Assembly (NCBI RefSeq): GCF_021729865.1
Contig: NZ_CP063400.1
Span: forward strand, 1,178,001 to 1,242,000
DNA: 64,000 nt
Reading direction: 5' to 3'
From: Hydrogenophaga sp. SL48
GTDB lineage: Bacteria > Pseudomonadota > Gammaproteobacteria > Burkholderiales > Burkholderiaceae_C
Shown: positions 63,778-64,000 of the stretch, in pieces
Layout: the number at the start of each line of letters is the position of its first letter
Position numbering within the stretch: position 1 is the stretch's first letter
Notes under the pieces: generated by a model
The model's input: only the letters and a program-made list of their open reading frames with translations
Database searches by the model: none
What the model was told of the DNA's origin: nothing
Translations under genes and position numbers: made by a program

Positions 63778-64000
63778 TGAAAAAGAACCTCTGGCTCGCC
63801 GCTCCCTTCCTGCTGTTGCCCGCGCTGCCCGCACAGGCGCAGAGCAGCGAGTTCAACCTGATCTGCTCGGCCCAGGCCGCCTGGTGCAACATGCTCGCCG
63901 TCACCTTTGAGAAGACCCAGGGTGTCAAGGTGAACATGACGCTCAAGGGCTCGGGCGAGGCGATCGCGCAGATCATGGCCGAGCGCGCCAACCCCAAGAC
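63778..64000 (+). CDS. ABC transporter substrate-binding protein (3' truncated by window)
   Basis: The first 74 residues are visible, with AAGGAAAG before the ATG. Signal peptide of about 22 residues (LAAPFLLLPALPAQAQ), then a periplasmic-binding fold start (SEFNLICSAQAAWCNMLAVT, FEKTQGVKVNMTLKGSGEAI) typical of ferric-iron or 2-aminoethylphosphonate-type receptors. It continues past the window, where a permease gene would be expected. Confidence 0.85.

Overview
This window looks like chromosomal DNA of a betaproteobacterium, most likely family Comamonadaceae (Hydrogenophaga, Acidovorax or a relative). The evidence is the uniformly GC-rich sequence, the gene order glyA-nrdR-minor pilins-ribD-ribE-ribH-nusB, the Bug-type TctC receptor, and a GC-rich dispersed intergenic repeat (five copies recognised here). 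This is inferred from gene content and order; no database search was run. I see no prophage, integron, CRISPR array or complete insertion sequence.

Layout. 1-1.8 kb: the 3' part of a hybrid sensor kinase. 1.8-20 kb, minus strand: a long co-directional block. In transcription order it holds a lytic transglycosylase, glyA behind a ZTP riboswitch, nrdR, two FimT-like pseudopilins, pilV-pilW-pilX-pilY1-pilE, ribD-ribE-ribH-nusB, an aminotransferase, ybgC and tolQ-tolR-tolA. Most gaps after the first pseudopilin are very short or are overlaps. 20-23.5 kb: a large intergenic region with a regulated-looking promoter and an apparently independent transcription unit for a structured RNA of about 180 nt, then a DUF349 protein on the plus strand. 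23.6-29.1 kb, minus: an envelope group of mtfA, lpxH, two cyclophilins, an L,D-transpeptidase and a TPR protein. 29.4-35 kb, plus: cysS, a 3-methyladenine glycosylase, accA, tilS, lysC and tRNA-Ser(GCU).

35-44.5 kb is the accessory part. It has two small cassettes of an enzyme plus its TetR regulator, each with a palindrome at the presumed promoter. It also has a chemotaxis receptor, a CYTH/CHAD protein, a hemerythrin and a leaderless subtilisin-like protease. 44.9-54.4 kb, plus: an AsmA-like protein, a complete RND efflux system (adaptor, pump, outer-membrane channel) and an EamA exporter, followed by a 171-bp near-perfect palindromic element.

54.6-64 kb centres on a tripartite tricarboxylate transporter (tctC-tctB-tctA) flanked by two related OmpR-type two-component systems. 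The upstream pair is divergent and probably senses the TTT substrate. The downstream pair overlaps a ferric-iron-type ABC transporter operon that runs off the window.

Most promising items for novelty: the putative RNA gene at about 20.46-20.64 kb with two mutually exclusive foldings; the palindrome abutting the transglycosylase promoter; a dispersed repeat translated as an N-terminal extension of YbgC; and the 171-bp palindrome whose edge supplies a stop codon.
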